Shown here: in pieces, positions 44,021 to 55,869 of the stretch | Layout of the letters: every line of letters starts with the position of its first letter | How positions within the stretch are numbered: position 1 is the first letter of the stretch | Assembly: GCA_030704615.1 (NCBI GenBank) | Contig: CM060733.1 | Coordinates: 64,108,001 to 64,172,000 of the forward strand | DNA: 64,000 nt | DNA from: Takakia lepidozioides | Lineage: Eukaryota; Streptophyta; Takakiopsida; Takakiales; Takakiaceae | Direction: 5' to 3' | Program-made: the position numbers and the translations under genes | The notes under the pieces: model-generated | Told to the model about the DNA's origin: nothing | The model's database searches: none | What the model saw: the letters and a program-made list of their open reading frames with translations, nothing else

Positions 44021-47000
44021 CCTACCATAGTCTTAAGGTAAAGCTTTGATAGCGATCTTATTCCTCGCTCCTTACCATAACTAGGTGGGCACTGAACCAT
44101 GAGCACAGGTAGTATCTGATTGGCCACTGCAATCTAACCAGTCATCTGCATTTCCCGCCCTCCAGGCAAAGAGACTCGCATCTGGTAATTGATCATCTAT
44201 TCAGTGGCTGGTTCTCCTGTTGACAACCGTGACAAATGAATCCGCCACAAGATGCAGTTTCCAGGCTGAAAACAACCTCGAACTCAAATCGTGCAAGATT
44301 ATCAACCATCTGCTATTCTTCCGCTTATTCAGAGCGTTTGTTCCCAGGTATATCAGAGCCTGGTGATCCACATAGAACATAAACTTCTGCCAACAGGTAA
44401 TGCCTGCATTTTTCACTGCATTAGATCATTGCCAATGCTTCTCTTCCTTGTGTTATAGTTCCTCTCAGCACTGTTCATCAACCGGCTAGCATAGTACACA
44501 GGTGAGATCTATATTCCCTGTAACATTCTGGGCTAACACCGCTCCCAAGCTTCTCCTGATGCATCGCAGTGAACATGGAATACTACATGCCAGTGAGTTA
44601 ATCAGAACAGGGGTAGTTGTACTGACAGTGTAAAGTTCCCAAATGCCTGTTGACATTAGACTGGTCCAGGCAAACACTGCATCTTTCTTCAGTAGTTTTG
44701 CTCAAGGTGCTGCTAATTGTGCATACCTTTTGACAAATCTCCTGTAATAACTGGTTTGCCCAGGAATCTCCGTAGACTTTTGAACATTCACTGGTGGTGG
44801 AGAGGCTTAATGGACTCTGTCTTTCTGGGAATCCACAAGGAGTCCCTTCTTACACAATGTGTACCAGAAGCACCCCTGAGTTTCACACAGAAGTACACGT
44901 TCTGGTGGATTCAGGCCAGACCTCTCATCCTGCATCGGCCAAACATAATCTCCAATAATAGCAAGTGCTCACTCTTAGAGCTGTACACACTGGAATCATC
45001 CAAGAATACCTGCATGAAATCATCCAGATACTCATGAAAGATTCAAGTTATATCATCTTGAAAGGTCGCTGGTGCATTACAAAGTCCAAAGGCATGACTA
45101 TTGTATGCATAACCCCCCAGTCTGTGATGATGAAAGTGTTCCCTTGTCTTCTTCTGCCACTTGCACTTGATTATAACCACTGAAGCCATCCATGAATGAG
45201 GTACATACTCATGGCCTGCCACAGTGTCTAATTACTGCTTCTGTGAATGGCAAAGGGAAAGGATCTTTCTTTGTACAAGCATTCAGATTCTTATAGTTCA
45301 CACATATCCTGTTTGCCATTCTTCTTGGGAACGATAACAATGGGGTGACAACCACGTTGTATACTCTATTGGGTAATAAAATTAGCCTCAGCCAACTTCT
45401 TTATCTCTGTCTCCAACCTTCTGGAGTAGTTGGGATTCATTCTATACCTCGCCGCTTGATTGGTACGACCCTAGTTCCAGTTCAATCTTATGCTGACAGA
45501 CTTCAGGTGGTATCCCTTTTAGATCCTCATAGCTCCAAGCAAAAAAATCTCTGTATTTGATGAACAAGCTTTAGCTTCTTCGAAGAATTCGGACCAAAAT
45601 CAGCTCCTACTTTCACCATCCTCGGTTCCTCCTTAGTTCCCACATTTACTTCTCTCACCTGCTAATCATCAGCTGTGATTGTCCAACCAGTCACCACTTC
45701 ATCCTGTAAGCTCACAGTGGCTGGTTCTTCTAGGATTTCTATTTCTCCTTCTCTTTCTTCATAGAAATGTGATGGGTAAATGCTGGTTTCCTCTTCAGTT
45801 GGTGTTGCTGTCACTACACCACAGCAGATACCTCTCAAACAACTTAGGCTTTCCAGCCGCATCTCTGCAACCTGCTCCCACTCTGGGTGTGCAGCAAATA
45901 GGGTAGCTTTCCTGCTCCTCATCCAATCCTCCTCTCCAGTCATACTCTCTGACTCCTCGAGGTCTTCTTGTAGTAGGTAATCTACTAGATTTCTTTGTGG
46001 TAATTTGTATCTCGTGTATCCCATTATGCACGGTTAGTAACTGAGAATTCCAGTCATGGAATACCCTGGCCTGTTTCAGCCACGGACGTCCAATAATAGG
46101 AGTAAGCCTCCATGACTTCATCCATTTTTAATACAGTTACTGTGATCATAAAGATCATTTTCTGTATCTGTATCTTAACTCCTCTTATTATAACCAATGG
46201 CTGCACACTTCTTTGATCTGCCATTGTTACTGTAAATGGGGTGGTTTCATGTTACTTAGACCAAGCTTCTTCCTTAATTGGTCGTCATGATATTTACTCT
46301 CCAGAACCACCATCTATCAGTACATCAGTTAGTTCTGTGCTTCCAATCTCAATTGGATTACTGGCATAGAATCATCAAAGTCCATGACTGGTTCTCGCCC
46401 TTCCGGCTTCACATTATAACTGGTCACCTTGCTGTTCAGGTCTGTGTTTCCTGTCTCTTGGGCAATTCGATTGATTGCTTGATACAGCCTGTGCCTACAA
46501 TAAGGTGCCACACTAATAGCTGTCCAATGGTAATTTCTGCTTTGGTCTGACATATTACTTCAGCTAAAGTCTCTTCATTACTTTGCATGTCTGCATCTTC
46601 TTTTTCTTTCTTCCTCACTCCCTTCTTTTTCTCCATCCGAACAGAGGAATCTGCCACAGGAATATCAGTACTCTTTTGCATTTCCCTTATAGTATCTGCC
46701 ACTTCCTTGTGCAGTTCCTTCTCATCTTTCCAAGTCTCTTCATCTTCAGGCATATCATTGTCACTTCCAGTCTCATCTTCTTCCTCTTCTACTACTGGAG
46801 GTATTAGTTTGGCTTTACTTCTTGTTACTATCATTGTACTTACTTCTGGTACAACACATGGCCTAACCATGTGAGCTGCCACCACTGGGCCCTCATTCAC
46901 AGGAGCTCTCATCTCATTCTGGTGTCTTATCCAGAATGAACAGGCTGCCTTGCGATGTCCTGGCTGATTACAATAGTAACATAGCTCTTCACCATTGGGT

Positions 47001-47179
47001 CCTCGCCCTTGGTCTGTTCTTGGATTATTCTATAATCCTGATTCCCGGGCTGGTAATTCCCCCTTGGATTACCCTGATAGTTGCCTCTGGAATTTCCTTG
47101 GTAATTCCCTCTTGAATTACCTCTCCCTTCCATGCCATTGTTGTAACCACCAGACCTACCATAGTGGTCCTGATCATTG
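44021..47179 (-). repeat. tandem duplication, unit b
   Basis: Second copy of the 3.16-kb block. From 44021 to about 45600 it has one-base insertions or deletions every few tens of bases relative to unit a; from about 45600 onward it is nearly clean. RT and RNase H here have no frame longer than about 100 codons, while protease and zinc knuckle pieces at 45800-47313 read better. Confidence 0.85.
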
Positions 47180-48720
47180 TTTCTTCTTGGCTGGGGCTGC
47201 ACCTGATGCACCCTTACTTGCCTAGGTTCTCTTGCAGCTGTCCTTCTGTTGTAGTAACAATTCTCAGTAGAATGGTTATCCATTTTACAGATAGTACAGT
47301 GTTTCTCCTTCATGTGGCTTCTGTGGTGGTATGGCCTTCATTCTGGCACTTTGCACACCATACACCCTTCCTCCAATGTGTTGCAGCCTCTGTGGCATAC
47401 TTCTTCAAGATTTCTTCCAATTTTTTTTCATAGTTATCCCTCTTCAACTTCTCCTTTCTCTTACTCTTTCTTTTAGTTCTTGCTCTTCTTCTTCATCTGA
47501 CTCATCCTCAGAGTCCTCATCTTTTTTTTTTTCTCTCTCCTGAGCATTCCCAATTGCTCAATTCTGTTCGCAGTTTCAAATGCCTCCTCCACTGTATTAT
47601 GGGGTAACATATCCACTTTCTTTTGCAACTCTGGTCTTAGTCCACTCACAAACCAAGTCTTCTGTAACCGGGCGCTGGTACTGCAGCAGCTTTTTCATCA
47701 TCAATTCCATCTTCTCCATATACTCTTCAACAGTTTCATGCTTCTTCTGCTTCAGCTGTTGTAAACTTCCATACACTTCATCCTCAGTTTTACTTGTCCT
47801 GACCTATTTCGAAATGCTGTATTCAAGCCATTCCGGTTAGGAAATGATTATCAGGGAATCTTGCATACCATTTCACTTGCTTTCTTGATAAGTGAACAAG
47901 GAAACAGTCTCATCTTGGCATCATCGCCATTCTCATTGTTCACTATACCCATGTGCTCAAATTGGCTATGTGTACATCGGGATCCCTTTCCTGAATATAT
48001 TGGAAAGGGTGGTTTTTGCCCGTGTGGGTTGTAACGCCATCTGTGGCCCTACCTTCTGCCCCTGACAGGTGCTGGCACCCTTGCTGGTGCTGGTCCTTTT
48101 GACCCTGTTGTTTTTGTGGGGATCTTCCACCAAGTGGTGGCCCTGAGCACTCCTTGCTTCTGCCCCACGATATTCACAGTATTCCCAGCTTCAGTTGCAC
48201 TACTTCCCACACTCCCTGTCCCCCCAGAGCCAGATCCAGGCAGCCCGCCTGATCCCCCTGAGCCGACACCTTCGTTGGCCTGTGATCCAAGTGCTCCCTT
48301 GATCCGGTCCAACGGGTTGGAATGTCCTGGTTGTAGTCTCAACCTCAGCTGTTGGGTCTACTTCTTCATATCTTTTCCTCTTCTAATTTCTTCTCTCTGT
48401 TTTCATCCTCCAAGTTTGCCCTTGGGTTTTCTTCTTCACTCATGTAACTCAACTGTAATGGTGTTTGGAGAGTCTGAACTCTCCGTTGGCTCTAACACAT
48501 CCTCTTCTCCTTTCTTCACCTTCTGCTTCAGAAACTGGAGTTCCTGCTTTGGTGTTCCATCCAACTCTTATCAAAGATTTCTTCAAGTCTTTTATCCAAG
48601 GATGTACCTCAGATCTTTTCACCTCGTGATTGATCTTCTCCTGTACAATTCCCTTAATCTTTCTTGCAAAGAAACAGAAGGAGTGCATCCAACTCTAGTT
48701 TCTTCTTTCCGGTATAGGTG
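46436..48720 (-). pseudogene. gag: Tat/Athila-like Gag with CCHC zinc knuckle
   Basis: Minus strand: RSEVHPWIKDLKKS and related text at 48690-48450 may be the N-terminal region, followed by a Gly/Ser-rich linker (GVGSGGSGGLPGSGSGGTG, ~48270-48215), a capsid-like stretch (DDAKMRLFPCSLIKKA near 47920), acidic and basic low-complexity text, and the knuckle CTICKMDNHSTENC (~47295-47255). A Gly/Asn/Arg-rich region follows (NYQGNSRGNYQGNPRGNYQ, ~47110-47050) and an acidic segment (VVEEEEDETGSDNDMPED). Several stops break the frame between 47900 and 47313. Confidence 0.7.
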
Positions 48721-49458
48721 ATGCACTCTTTGATCTTAATGGTGTGAGAGGTCCAGATGATTCCCCTATGTCTATTCCTCTCTCCTCCCAAAGATATGGA
48801 TAATTAGCTTTCAGATAGCTTCCTCTTTTTGCTGAATATCTCTGTCGTCTAGCTTCTCTTTCATCACTCATGTCCCATGTCTTTCATTTCTTTTAATGTG
48901 GCAATAACCAAAACTCTCTTCTGTAATATCTCTCGTATATGCCGGGTTTCTTTCAAGCTTCAATGCACCTTTGGCTATACTTGAAGTCTCCGTTACCATA
49001 TAACCATATGGCAAACAAGTCTGAAAGCTGTTCTTGGTGTGAGTTTGATCCACAAAATATCCTTTGGAATCCAATTCTTTACCAGTACAAGCTCTTCATG
49101 CATATGAGTATAAACATTCACACCTTTCTTTCTTCCCAGCCTTCAAACTCTACTCGTTAATGGATATCAATGCTATCACATAACCCAATGTTGGTAACCA
49201 ACGTGCTCTTTCTCTACAGGCTACCTGATAAATCTTTTATCACTCCTTTTCTCCCACCCCATTCTGGATCAGCATCATGCACTCGTTTAAGAATATTTTC
49301 TTTACAACCGTCTGGCAATTCCAAGAACCTTTGAAAGAATTGTTTGGACAATCTTTCTTCCTTCGTTCCACAGGGATTTGATTCACTTCAAATTCTTTAA
49401 TGGTCCAACCACCATGATCCCACCAGATGCTGTCACTCTGGTTGTTCATGTCTCAGGT
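48721..49458 (-). other. leader of the Tat/Athila-like element
   Basis: Between primer site and Gag. No conserved protein is seen; short frames on both strands look accidental. Confidence 0.5.
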
Positions 49459-49478
49459 CCGCCAGTATGGTCGCCAAA
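49459..49478 (-). other. probable primer-binding site
   Basis: On the minus strand TTTGGCGACCATACTGGCGG directly follows the 5' LTR. TGGCGAC-type sites are used by this branch of gypsy elements; the exact tRNA was not determined. Confidence 0.55.
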
Positions 49479-50376
49479 TGTCGCGCGGCTTTTACTCACC
49501 CATCCCTTCGCTATTCGAGGCGGAAACTCCAAGATGAAGAGTTGGAAATCTCTAAGTACTTAGCCCGCGCAGAACAATCAGTCATGACCTACAGCTAGTG
49601 TATCATGGGGGTGTTTCCTATTTGTTTCCCTTTTGGTATTCATGTTAACTATCTTACCATTGATAATTAGTATCAGTTTGCTTTATCAATCTATTGGATT
49701 CCATCACTCATCCATTCATTCCACAATTCACAGCTTCACTCAGATCTCTCTACACAGTGTGTTTGTATCGTAAAAGTATCCCGATTATGATTTATCAGGT
49801 ATCAGGCCGAAGCCATTGTGTCTCTAATCTCCTCTACAATATCATACAGCCTTGCATATCTCAAGCATCTATTCATCATCTCTCTATCTCCACTTCCGTT
49901 CTTCATCTCTGCCCGATCCCCTCTCCTCTATCACCAAGAAGTCCTCCTCCGAATGATGTCCCTCAATTCCCCGTTTCTCCCCTTTATCTTCCTCTCCGCG
50001 TTTCTAACCGTCCCTTCCCTCACTAACCGTGTCTGTGAACTAACATGTTCCCTTCGCAGGTGTTGTCCCCACAGTCGTTCCCTGTCCTACTCTTCTTTCG
50101 TTCCTATGATCGTGACAGCTGTGTCAAGCCTGTGACTGGCTGTGTGAACTGTGACGGGCTGTGTCGGCTGTGTCGGCTGTGTCTGCTGTGACGACTGTGA
50201 CGGGCTGTGTTGGCTTTGTTGGCTGTGACGACTGTGACGACTGTGACGGGCTTTGTAACCCCCCTCTACAGTGCGCTGCTGTCACCCTAAGGCTCCTGTT
50301 GTCTCAGTCTGTGCAAAAATTAAGGGTACCCTACAGATCCCGTATAAGTGTCTAAGTCCCCGACAGTCCTCTAACA
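49479..50376 (-). repeat. 5' LTR of the Tat/Athila-like element
   Basis: 898 bp, same termini as 34153-35080. It is 30 bp shorter, mainly through losses in the GGCTGTGAC minisatellite (50112-50255). Confidence 0.92.
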
Positions 50377-50381
50377 AATCT
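50377..50381. other. target-site duplication AATCT, right
   Basis: Exact copy of 34148-34152. Confidence 0.88.
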
Positions 50382-50612
50382 CATGGCAACAGACATGGTT
50401 GGACACTACAGCCTCTAAGTTAGATTTATCCAGCAGGGTGAAGACTTGTGGTTCCAAGTCCGGGTCCAGGTCCTTGAGAATCTCTTCTACTGTCTTCTGC
50501 CAGGACTTAGCCTGTTTGACAGGTCCGTGGGCGGTCCTGTTTCCAAGATATAAAGTCGATTAACTTAGGATATTTGGTGTTGGACATATGCTGCAGCTGA
50601 CCCCACCATCTG
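50382..50612 (-). pseudogene. LINE fragment, continuation of copy 2
   Basis: Homologous to 33000-33010 and 33275-33490 of LINE copy 1 (ACAGACATGGTTGGACACTA and onward). Joining 34147 to 50377 restores the layout of copy 1 around 32985-33015. It ends near a C/T homopolymer run at 50617-50640. Confidence 0.72.
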
Positions 50613-50639
50613 ACCTCCCCCCCCCCTTTTTTTCATTGT

Positions 50640-51310
50640 TGCCCCCTCTCTCCCTCTGTCTCCCTCCTTGGAACTGCGCGGTTGCCATGTTCTTTTCATG
50701 ATTTTCCATCTAACACCAGATGGACTCTAAAAGGTGTTTTCACCCGCTTGTAAGGTTTTCTATCCATACCAGAAGAATCACATGGGTGGACACTAAAGTA
50801 CCTTTAAAAAGGACTTATAATTTTTCATTCCTCTTTTATTGACTTTCATCTATATCAGATGGAACACCAGAGAATGAGGAATTAACACTGGCATCCTATC
50901 TATAATTTTTCCATCCATGCCAGATGAAAAATACCAGGATTTGAATTCGTTTTATTTCTCCTTTTACCTCTTTTTTTCCGTACTGGATGAGGCTTTTCTC
51001 TTAAGGGATGACGAATTACCTGTTAGGATAAAAACCCGCTGCCCTAGATGATGGATACTAATTTTTCATCTTGCTGATGGACCTCATCCAAACAAATGAA
51101 CCTATTATTTTTTCCATCTGGACCGGATGAAAAAAGCAGCTTATGAACGGCCATGGAGATTTTTCTAATTACCCTTAATTATGCTAATTAAGGAGTGAAA
51201 CCCTAACTCCTACCCTATAATCTACTGTTTAAAGCTAGCTAACGGATGACATCCGTTGGGTTCTTAAGAGAAAGGGTATTGATTATTCATCCTACGGATG
51301 AAAATCGGGC
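50640..51310. repeat. segmental repeat copy 1, palindrome-rich part
   Basis: It is matched by 55256-55869. It contains at least five short palindromes with outward arms TTTTCATC/GATGAAAA: near 50699-50724, 50846-50864, 50908-50932, 51112-51134 and 51286-51303. The inner bases vary (TGGACCGG, CATGCCAG, CTACG). AT-rich, no coding capacity. Confidence 0.82.
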
Positions 51311-51973
51311 TCTGCCCTAGGGTGTCTCTCCCGTCTGTCAGCTGCATTCCTCGTGCTGCTGAGCTCGCGGTTTATGGCGTCTGAGCCCTGTTGCTACCCT
51401 GTCTGCTGCTTCATGCCGGACGAGCTTCCTGGGGATGCGCAATGGCGGCGTCTTGTCTCTTCTCACAGGCGGGAGAACCTGCTGTGATGGCATCATCCAT
51501 TTCCCTCCTCTGGCTTTATGTTTCACAGCGGCGCTTTGGTGGGGAAATATATCGTTCCCCTCTCCCTTCTTAGACCTAGCATTTGTATGCTTCGCTTCTC
51601 CTTAGCTGTGCTATGAGTGGCGTGTTTGGTGGCGATGGTGCAATTTACCTTCCCCAATCGCTCATGGTGTTTTTGTTGGCGATTAGGGTTCATTTTACTT
51701 CATATCTTTCTCTCTTGTCTCTTGGGGTTCTTAGTTGACATCGATAACAAGTGTAGGGTCTGTGATTCACCTGGGGTTTCCACAATCCTCACTAACCCAT
51801 TGGTTTTTGTGGGGGCTTGTGATGGACCAGGTGAGGATCCCTACCTACTTTGAATTCCTCTTGAGTTGCAGATAAGGATGTGTGCAAAGAATACTGCTGC
51901 TGCCTGCAGCCCCGATTTCGGCCCGCTTGCTCCTGGTTTGACATGATAATGCTTGCTTTTGACTTATCTTTTG
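51195..51973. repeat. segmental repeat copy 1, part A
   Basis: Matches 61242-62015 with small differences, starting CCCTAACTCC and ending CTTATCTTTT. At 51189-51195 the uninterrupted GTGAAAC shows the pre-insertion state of copy 2. Short frames such as LLWLYVSQRRFGGE are not supported as genes. Confidence 0.85.
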
Positions 51974-52660
51974 GTTACCTGGTGTAGCCCCTGCAACCCG
52001 ATCCTGTTCCACTTGAGAAAGCACGACCTGAATCAAAAAAGTCTTTTTAACAGCCTCCTTCTCTTCATCCGGTACGTCCATAAAACCAAAAATTGGGTGA
52101 TTGCTCACTGTGGGTACAATTCATTTTCAACCTTGGTCGAGGACTTCTGGGTGGACACAGGTAAGGCATCTTCATTGTTAGCCACCGAAGGGCATCCTCA
52201 ATCGAGGAGCCTTTCTTTTCCCAAGCAGCAATCTCATAGCATCATCTTCCAATACTTCCAGTAACCTAGAATGGTCTTTCTGGAGTTTTTCCAACCACAT
52301 TCCCATTCTTGTTTACCATAATGCCAAGAGCAACCCAATCCTCCAAAGCTAGTGTTTCCAGTAATAAGACAGGTCAGTTATCATCGGCATCTTCAATAGC
52401 TTTAGATTCCAGCTTTTGTACACAGCCTCGTGAATTCCCTGATTTGATTTGTGCAAATGTGGCTTGCACTGCTGGAATAGGAGGGGGCAGGGGCAGCTGA
52501 TATCCAAGGGCCTTAAGCTCACCTTCCATTCGATATGGCCTTGTTGGCTTTCTGCCAGCCATCCAAGCAACTGTTAATAAGTCACAATGGTGAGGCAATA
52601 ACAAGAAAGGAAGACAGTAGATAGTGTGTACAAAAACCACTAAGTACACTGGAACAAGAA
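51974..52660 (-). pseudogene. decayed gene fragment, unknown
   Basis: The minus strand has linked coding traces: MAGRKPTRPYRMEGELKAL, then QATFAQIKSGNSRGC and KLESKAIEDADDN followed by a stop, then LALEDWVALGIMVNKNGN and a stop (52560-52270), then SSIEDALRWLTM (~52200) and FGFMDVPDEEKEAVKKTF (~52090-52035). Stops split otherwise continuous frames. I do not recognise the protein. It interrupts the colinearity with the second segmental copy. Confidence 0.4.
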
Positions 52661-52661
52661 G

Positions 52662-53793
52662 AGTGGGAAGATATTCATGTCATGTCAAGACATGGACAAG
52701 ACCAACTAGGGTCATTGTCAATTAAAGACATAAACAGCCCCATGACAGGGCACCATCTACCATTTCCAGTCTTGTCATAACCACACCAAGTGAACGCCAC
52801 CCATTCAGTCATGATAAACAGGGTGGGAGGGTGGGGTATGTTCAAAATCGATTCCTGTCATGTACCCAAGTGACCCTTATCACAATATAAGTCAGATTGC
52901 AGCCTCAGATTACTCATCCATAGTTATCCATAAGATATGCACCATGCATATATCATGGGCATATAAGAGTATCTTGCCACATTACAGATCCAAGATATGC
53001 ACACACAAGTACCTTTGAGGTGATCCAAGACAGCATTATGCAAAGTATGTAAGAACAATCTGCCTTGCACACATTAGTGAGTGTTCACACCGGCAGCAGG
53101 AAGGACCAGCCTGCAATTAATTACACTTCAGAACCTGCCACCAAGTACACTTCTTGGGCAAGGTAAGCCATATTACACAGCTTTCACATTTGGCCAAATG
53201 TAAGCACCCCAAGCAATGCATCTTGCAAAGCCTTCTGGGTATGTAAGAACCAGTTTGTCATTGTATATATTCAGGACCTGTGCACATAGGACTCTTGCAT
53301 GGAAGAAAGGTCTGTCCTGTCACAACATCCCCAGATCTGGACACACATACACTTTGAGTGTCCAAGACCAAGCCCACTTGGCCAAGATAAATCATACAAT
53401 GCAGTGGCTGTTCAAATGGCAAAATAGAGTAATAAATCATTGGCCAGAATCCTTTAGAGCTTACCGTCACTGTATCACAGGAGCTAATGCCATGTTTTGC
53501 AAATAGAACCTCATTATGCTCCATTCCACAACAAAACCAGGTCTGAAAACGGCCTGTCACTGCCTTATCAGACTGTCTTCTTGAAACAAAACTCAGTCTC
53601 CTCACCTTATAGCAAACACCCATTTATGTACTTGTCCCTTACACCATCAATCCTCTTTTAAGGCCAAAAAGAAGGGGAACCGAGTCTAAAAATCCACAGA
53701 CAAAGCTGTCAAAGACTCAAGACAAGGTAGGATTCACATGCATGCTGCATGAGACAAGGCTGCCAGGCCAAAGTGCTCCATCAGCAGCAGCAG
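52662..53793 (-). repeat. segmental repeat part B, inverted copy
   Basis: The reverse complement matches 62024-63125 (for example GGTCTTGGACACTCAAAGTG and ATGCAAGAGTCCTATGTGCA in both). In copy 2, parts A and B are adjacent and in the same sense; here part B is flipped and separated from A by about 690 bp. Confidence 0.85.
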
Positions 53794-55255
53794 CAATTCG
53801 TCCCCTGGTTACCCCCTAGGGCATTTGAGCTTGAGGTTGCCAATAATGACCATATGTGTGGCATCCATTGGCCAACATAAATCTGCTGGCCCCTATTTCG
53901 GTTGATATGTGGGTCAAATGGGGCAACATAACACCAACCGAACGAAACTGATGTGCACAGGATGCCAAAGATAGCTTCCAAAGGTTCAAAAAGAGCCATT
54001 GCCCTGCATGGCCTCTACGGACCTTTTACTATAACTTTGTGACAAGGTGAGAACTTGACCTTGCGAACCAAGAATGACTTACCTACTGGTTCAGCCAAGA
54101 TCTAGAATCCACAAAGTCAGCTGTTTAACTGGCATAGGCCTTACATTCCATGTAATTGTGGGTCTGGGAATGCATCATCTGGTTGTGTTGGAAGTGTTTC
54201 TTGGTTTGACCATTTGGTATGGTACATGTTGAATAACCTGATGGTGTTCTTCCCTGATGATATCATACCCTTCTATTCAACCAAGTATTACAATTTTCTG
54301 GTATGGATCATAAGGCCGCCAGATCTGCCGTTCTGGCAACAAATCACTTTTCAGATGATACGGGAATTCATCATGGGCAGCTGTGAATTTGCAGCTGACC
54401 CCAATGCTAATTACTTGTCAGATTGGGCGATTCCAAGACAACCAAGTACATTGAAAGGATGCTGAAACCTGGTATTTCACGGACAGCCAGCCAAGCCTCA
54501 GTTTAATAACTACACACGGCAGCCTGTGGAGGGACGACACATCACCAACAAGGAAAAACATACGCTCCCCCGAGGAAGAGCACCCCGTACGAGGAAGAGG
54601 CCTCTACCAAGGGGTGGACACTCTGGCCGGATGCAATCTTCTACCAACACATCTATCTGAAAATCCAGACCACCCAACCGTTCTACACCTGGCGGATCTG
54701 GGTCTAATTCCACTTCCACCATTAACATTGCCAGTCAAGAATCATACAGGACCCGGAGGGGTAATTGAGGATTTCTCCCATCCGCAAACGGATTTCAGAT
54801 CTTGGAAGGATTTCTGATTGGGTATATGCTCTCTTCATTTACCTGTATGCACTTCATGAGTACTCTTCTTCTGATTTATGCAGACTGGTGTCCACATCCA
54901 TAGTAGTTTTTAGCTACTCATGGCAATGTGTACCAATCATCGATATATCAGACCAGGTTTAAAGAGGTTTGTCCCTTGTTTTGATTATCCTGCTTTCAGT
55001 TTGAGTGACATACAACTGCTATTCTTTGGAAAGATTCCACATGGCCGTATACAGGTCCTCTTTATTCATGTGCTGATAGGTATGGTATGGGGAGGAAGTA
55101 GGATTTCCAACCCCTTTTGGCAATCCTGTCCGGGGATTTGGAACTACTTTTTGCAGTGGGAGAAACTTATGAGGGTCTGGTATGCACTCCTTACGGGGTG
55201 AGTGCATACCACACGCACTCCATAAGGGACTGCCATACCAGGGGCTGTTGGTGGT
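53794..55255. other. region without a supported gene
   Basis: A frame at 54214-54465 encodes FPDDIIPFYSTKYYNFLVW with no known domain; it is not enough to call a gene. A hairpin, GGTATGCACTC at 55179-55189 and GAGTGCATACC at 55200-55210, is the only clear structure. Confidence 0.5.
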
Positions 55256-55869
55256 TGCCCCCTCTCTCCCTCTGCCTCCCTCCTCGGAACTGGCCGTTTG
55301 CATCAGTTGTTCTTTTCATGATTTCCATCTATACAGATGGACTCTAAAAGGTGTTTGCAAAAAACCGACTTGTAAAGGTTTTATATCCATACCAGAAGAA
55401 TCACCCGGGTGGACACTAAGTTACCTTTAAAAAGACTTATAATTTTTCATTTCCTCTCTTTATTGACTTCATCTATATCAGATGGGTCCCAGAGAATGAG
55501 GAATTACCTCCATAAGGAGGGTTATGACACTGGCATCCTATCTATAATTTTCCATCCATGCCGGATGAAAAACTACCAGGATTTGAATCCGTTTTAATTT
55601 CCCCTTTATAACGCGTTTTTTACGTACTGGATGAGCTTCATCTTAAGGATGACGATTACCTTTAGGATGAAAAACCGCTTGCCCGGATGATGGATACTAA
55701 TTTTTCATCTTGCTGATGGACCCTATCATCCAACAAATTAACCTATTTATTTTTTCATCTGGACCGGACCTATTTATTTTTTCATCTGGACCGGATGAAA
55801 AAAGCAGCTTATGATGGCCATGGAGATTTTTCTAATTACCCTTAATTATTGCTAATTAAGGAGTGAAAC
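55256..55869. repeat. segmental repeat copy 2, palindrome-rich part
   Basis: Matches 50640-51195, including palindromes such as TTTTCATCTGGACCGGATGAAAAAA in part (55780-55802). A 27-bp stretch (ACCTATTTATTTTTTCATCT and on) is tandemly duplicated at 55742-55795. It ends GTGAAAC, where the chromovirus begins. Confidence 0.82.
55865..55869. other. target-site duplication GAAAC, left
   Basis: Repeated exactly at 61237-61241. Confidence 0.92.

Larger units (their letters stand above)
34153..50376 (-). mobile_element. 16.2-kb Tat/Athila-like Ty3/gypsy retrotransposon
   Basis: Both LTRs (34153-35080 and 49479-50376) share termini TGTCGCGCGG and CCTCTAACA on the plus strand and are flanked by AATCT. 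Coding is on the minus strand: primer site, Gag with zinc knuckle, protease, RT, RNase H, integrase, then a long extra ORF, a polypurine tract and the 3' LTR. RT motifs (DVFAWSYEDLKGI, FLDDFSVYS) and the lack of a chromodomain place it in the Tat/Athila branch. A 3.16-kb internal segment is tandemly duplicated. All major frames are broken, so it is not autonomous as assembled. Confidence 0.92.

Noticed and set aside
54214-54465. Small plus-strand gene with aromatic-rich peptide
   Set aside because: Isolated frame of 83 codons without domain, homologue in the window or splice context.
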